NCBI GenBank assembly: GCA_003342895.1
Contig: PTFA01000091.1
Coordinates: 127,287 to 191,286, forward strand
DNA from: Casuarius casuarius
Lineage: Eukaryota; Chordata; Aves; Casuariiformes; Casuariidae
Reading direction: 5' to 3'
Length of the DNA: 64,000 nucleotides
Part shown: positions 62,140-64,000 of the stretch, one piece after another
Layout of the letters: the number at the start of each line of letters is the position of its first letter
How positions within the stretch are numbered: the stretch's first letter is position 1
Program-made: the position numbers and the translations under genes
Notes under the pieces: model-generated
What the model was told of the DNA's origin: nothing
Database searches by the model: none
Seen by the model: the letters and a program-made list of their open reading frames with translations, nothing else

Positions 62140-62910
62140 GTGAGTCATGCCCCCCGGACGACATGTAGGACTCGGCGCACAAATGTGCACTTCCGAGAGC
62201 ACAGTGCCGGTGCTGCGTCCCGCCTAACGCGGTCGATAAGCCCGAACGAGCAGGAAGCACCGAAGTGCCACGCTGTGGCTCCTCAGTGCTTTAGCCCTCT
62301 GCAAAGCGGGCAGGTCGGTCTTGGGTTTGGGGACGCTTCACAAAGGAGCGAGGCTCTGCTCTGAGGCGGTAGCGAGCCGGCCGACGGAGTCACGCAGTCG
62401 GCACGCGCTCCCCGGCGCTGAGCAGCGAACAGCGGTGCTGCCCCCGGGCGCGCCCCCGCCGTGAGGGGGCTGGAGGGGCTGGAGGGGCTCCGCTTCGGGA
62501 GCCGGGGGGGCCCTGCGGGGGGGCCCACGCACCCTGGCCGGGGGGAGCAGGGCTGCGGGCCCCGGGCTTGGCTGCGTTTCTGTGGGCCGGGATGGTCAGG
62601 GCAGGAAGGGCGGGCTGGGGGGCAGGCGGAGGAGGGCAGAAAGCGGCCGAACTGTGCCCTGCTTCTCTGTCCAAATTCGAGCGAGTGACGCTGAGAGCAG
62701 AGGGCAGGAGAAGAGCCCTGGCCGGACGCTGCACGGCCCTGCCCGTCTCTGCCTTGAGCACTGCGCGCTCTGGCCTTGCTGCTTCCAGAGCCTTTCCCAG
62801 GAGCTCGTTAACCCTGGACGCTCTTCCGCAGAGAGGCCGTAGGCGTTGCAGGCCAGCCGGGCTGGGTCAGGTCTCCTGGCACGGGCAGTGCAAGATGATT
62901 TCTGATGTTC
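62140..62910. promoter_or_regulatory. CpG-island-like region in the ANK1 intron
   Basis: Very GC-rich with frequent CpG: 18 CpG dinucleotides in 62341-62460 alone by direct count. This is typical of a vertebrate CpG-island promoter. It lies inside the long first ANK1 intron, where alternative ANK1 promoters are known in mammals. I could not find a start codon followed by a recognisable ankyrin-1 N-terminus next to it. A G-quadruplex-type motif lies within it (62465-62510). Its strand and target are unknown. Confidence 0.55.
62465..62510 (+). other. G-quadruplex candidate
   Basis: Five G runs (G5, G4, G4, G3, G7) separated by loops of 5, 5, 9 and 4 nt, the first two loops being identical (ctgga). 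It is located inside the CpG-rich region. Confidence 0.75.
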
Positions 62911-64000
62911 TAGTGGGGCTGGAGGTGGAGGAGGGCGTCCTCCCCCCTTGCTGCAGATGTCTCGTGGCTCTTTGGGCCTGACCCGGTGTGCAGGCACCGG
63001 CCCTTGGTCATCAGCCCGGTGTCCCTGCCACGCGGAGCTGCGTTACGCATTCCCGCTGTGCTGTTCTCCAGCTGCTGGCGGTCTGTCCCATCCGGTGCCT
63101 TACGCTGCCGGGCAGCAGTGCTCAAAGTATTGCTGTGCGTTGCCCGAGGTGGCTGTTTCAGCGGTGCAGGGGAGGCATTGCCTCATTTCTGTTAAAGAAG
63201 AGAGTTGTGATTCTCCTGGCTGCAGGGTGCTCAGTCAGGGTCACTGCTGCTGGAGCCGGTGCCTGAACTTACCGTCACGGCTGGCCAGCAGCCTCTGGAG
63301 AACAGCGAAAGTGGGCGCAGCCAGGACGAGCGTTTCCTGGGCCAGGGGAGGCTGCTGTGGCTGCAGCAATCCCCTTAGCGCTTCCTCCGCACCCTGCTAG
63401 GGGCTTTGGGGTGAGCTGCAGGCCTCGTGTGACCCTCCTCCCCCTGGCATCTCTGTCAGCAGACTGTCATTAGAGGGGTGCTCTTGACAGCAGCCCCAGT
63501 TCCCAGCCCTGTGTGATTCTGGGCAACTCGGTCCGTCCCAGCAGCTCCCACCCTGACCTGCCTGTCCTTGGCCTTTTCTGGCTGGTTTCTGCAGACTGCC
63601 AGCTCTTTGCTGTGCAGCTGTACGGTGCCTGGTGCGCAGGACCCGGCGCTTGAGGATCCATGGTACCGAGGTGCCTGTGGCATGGCCACAGGGAAACCGC
63701 CAGCAGCGTGCTTCGGGACAGGGCCACAGCTCTTGCTGCAGCCTGCGTGGCCCTCGTGTGCCGGCTTGCACAGAGCAGGAGAGCGTAAAGGGGCAGCCCC
63801 CGTCCGGACATGGCTGTCAGAGGCCCTTCTCCCACATCCCGCCTCAAAGAGCCCGGAAACACTCTTTTCCTCACGGCTCCCTCCCTGCTCCGTCGCCTCC
63901 TGCTCATGGTCTGAACCGTGCTCACAAGGTTTTGCAAGGGATGTGCACGGTTAATAACAGCCCCGCGTCTGCGCTCACCTGTCCTCGTCATCCGCTTGCG

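Larger units (their letters stand above)
41211..64000 (+). other. ANK1: ANK1 first intron, distal part
   Basis: No exon that I can support. It has CpG-rich patches near 42150-42620, 44730-45170 and 62140-62910, a probable old LINE/SINE fragment near 55470-55660, short homopolymers (53670-53682 A, about 55689-55703 T), and degenerate GT-rich sequence near 60780-60910. Open frames up to about 200 codons (for example 54351-54953) lack similarity to known proteins. GC rises sharply towards the right edge. Confidence 0.65.

Noticed and set aside
62147..62180. ATGCCC start near 62148 as the erythroid ANK1 first exon
   Set aside because: It reads MPPGRHVGL, not the MPYSVGFRE type expected for erythroid ankyrin-1, and no matching donor was evident.

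Overview
This window is vertebrate nuclear DNA, most likely from a bird. Two CR1 LINE 3' fragments that end in short ATTCTGTG-type repeats support this, as do split genes with GT-AG introns and a KAT6A-then-ANK1 gene order on one strand. I recognise two genes, both on the + strand.

Positions 1-16.1 kb (possibly to 18.5 kb) hold the 3' half of KAT6A (MOZ/MYST3), a MYST-family histone acetyltransferase. Five coding exons (1493-1724, 2911-3121, 4173-4859, 5656-5968, 10970-13557) join in a continuous reading frame. They encode the end of the acetyltransferase domain and then the long acidic, Ser-rich, Pro/Gln-rich and Met-rich C-terminus, ending at a TGA at 13555-13557. A 3' UTR of about 2.5 kb follows, with several AATAAA signals; the best-supported one is at 16107-16112. 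The N-terminal domains and most of the catalytic domain lie upstream of the window.

From 16.1 to about 26.9 kb I see no convincing gene. This is the KAT6A-ANK1 intergenic interval, with a (GT)16 microsatellite and an A-CCC-T-A homopolymer block. At 26935-27060 there is a 42-codon first coding exon of ANK1 (ankyrin-1, the MAQAAKQLKKIKD isoform), with an in-frame upstream stop, a strong start context and a consensus splice donor.

Positions 27.06-64 kb appear to be the first part of a very long ANK1 intron. I found no ankyrin-repeat exon there, and no short erythroid-type first exon. The intron carries a 412-bp CR1 copy, weak traces of ancient retroposons, and CpG-rich patches near 44.7-45.2 kb and 62.1-62.9 kb that could be alternative promoters. 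Base composition changes visibly from AT-rich in the KAT6A part to GC-rich at the right edge.

I found no unknown multigene system. The most interesting points are a bird-type expansion of a 14-residue repeat with CxxC pairs inside KAT6A, a 45-bp alternating purine-pyrimidine tract in its 3' UTR, a possible distal poly(A) site, a possible alternative terminal exon, and the CpG-rich candidate promoters in the ANK1 intron.
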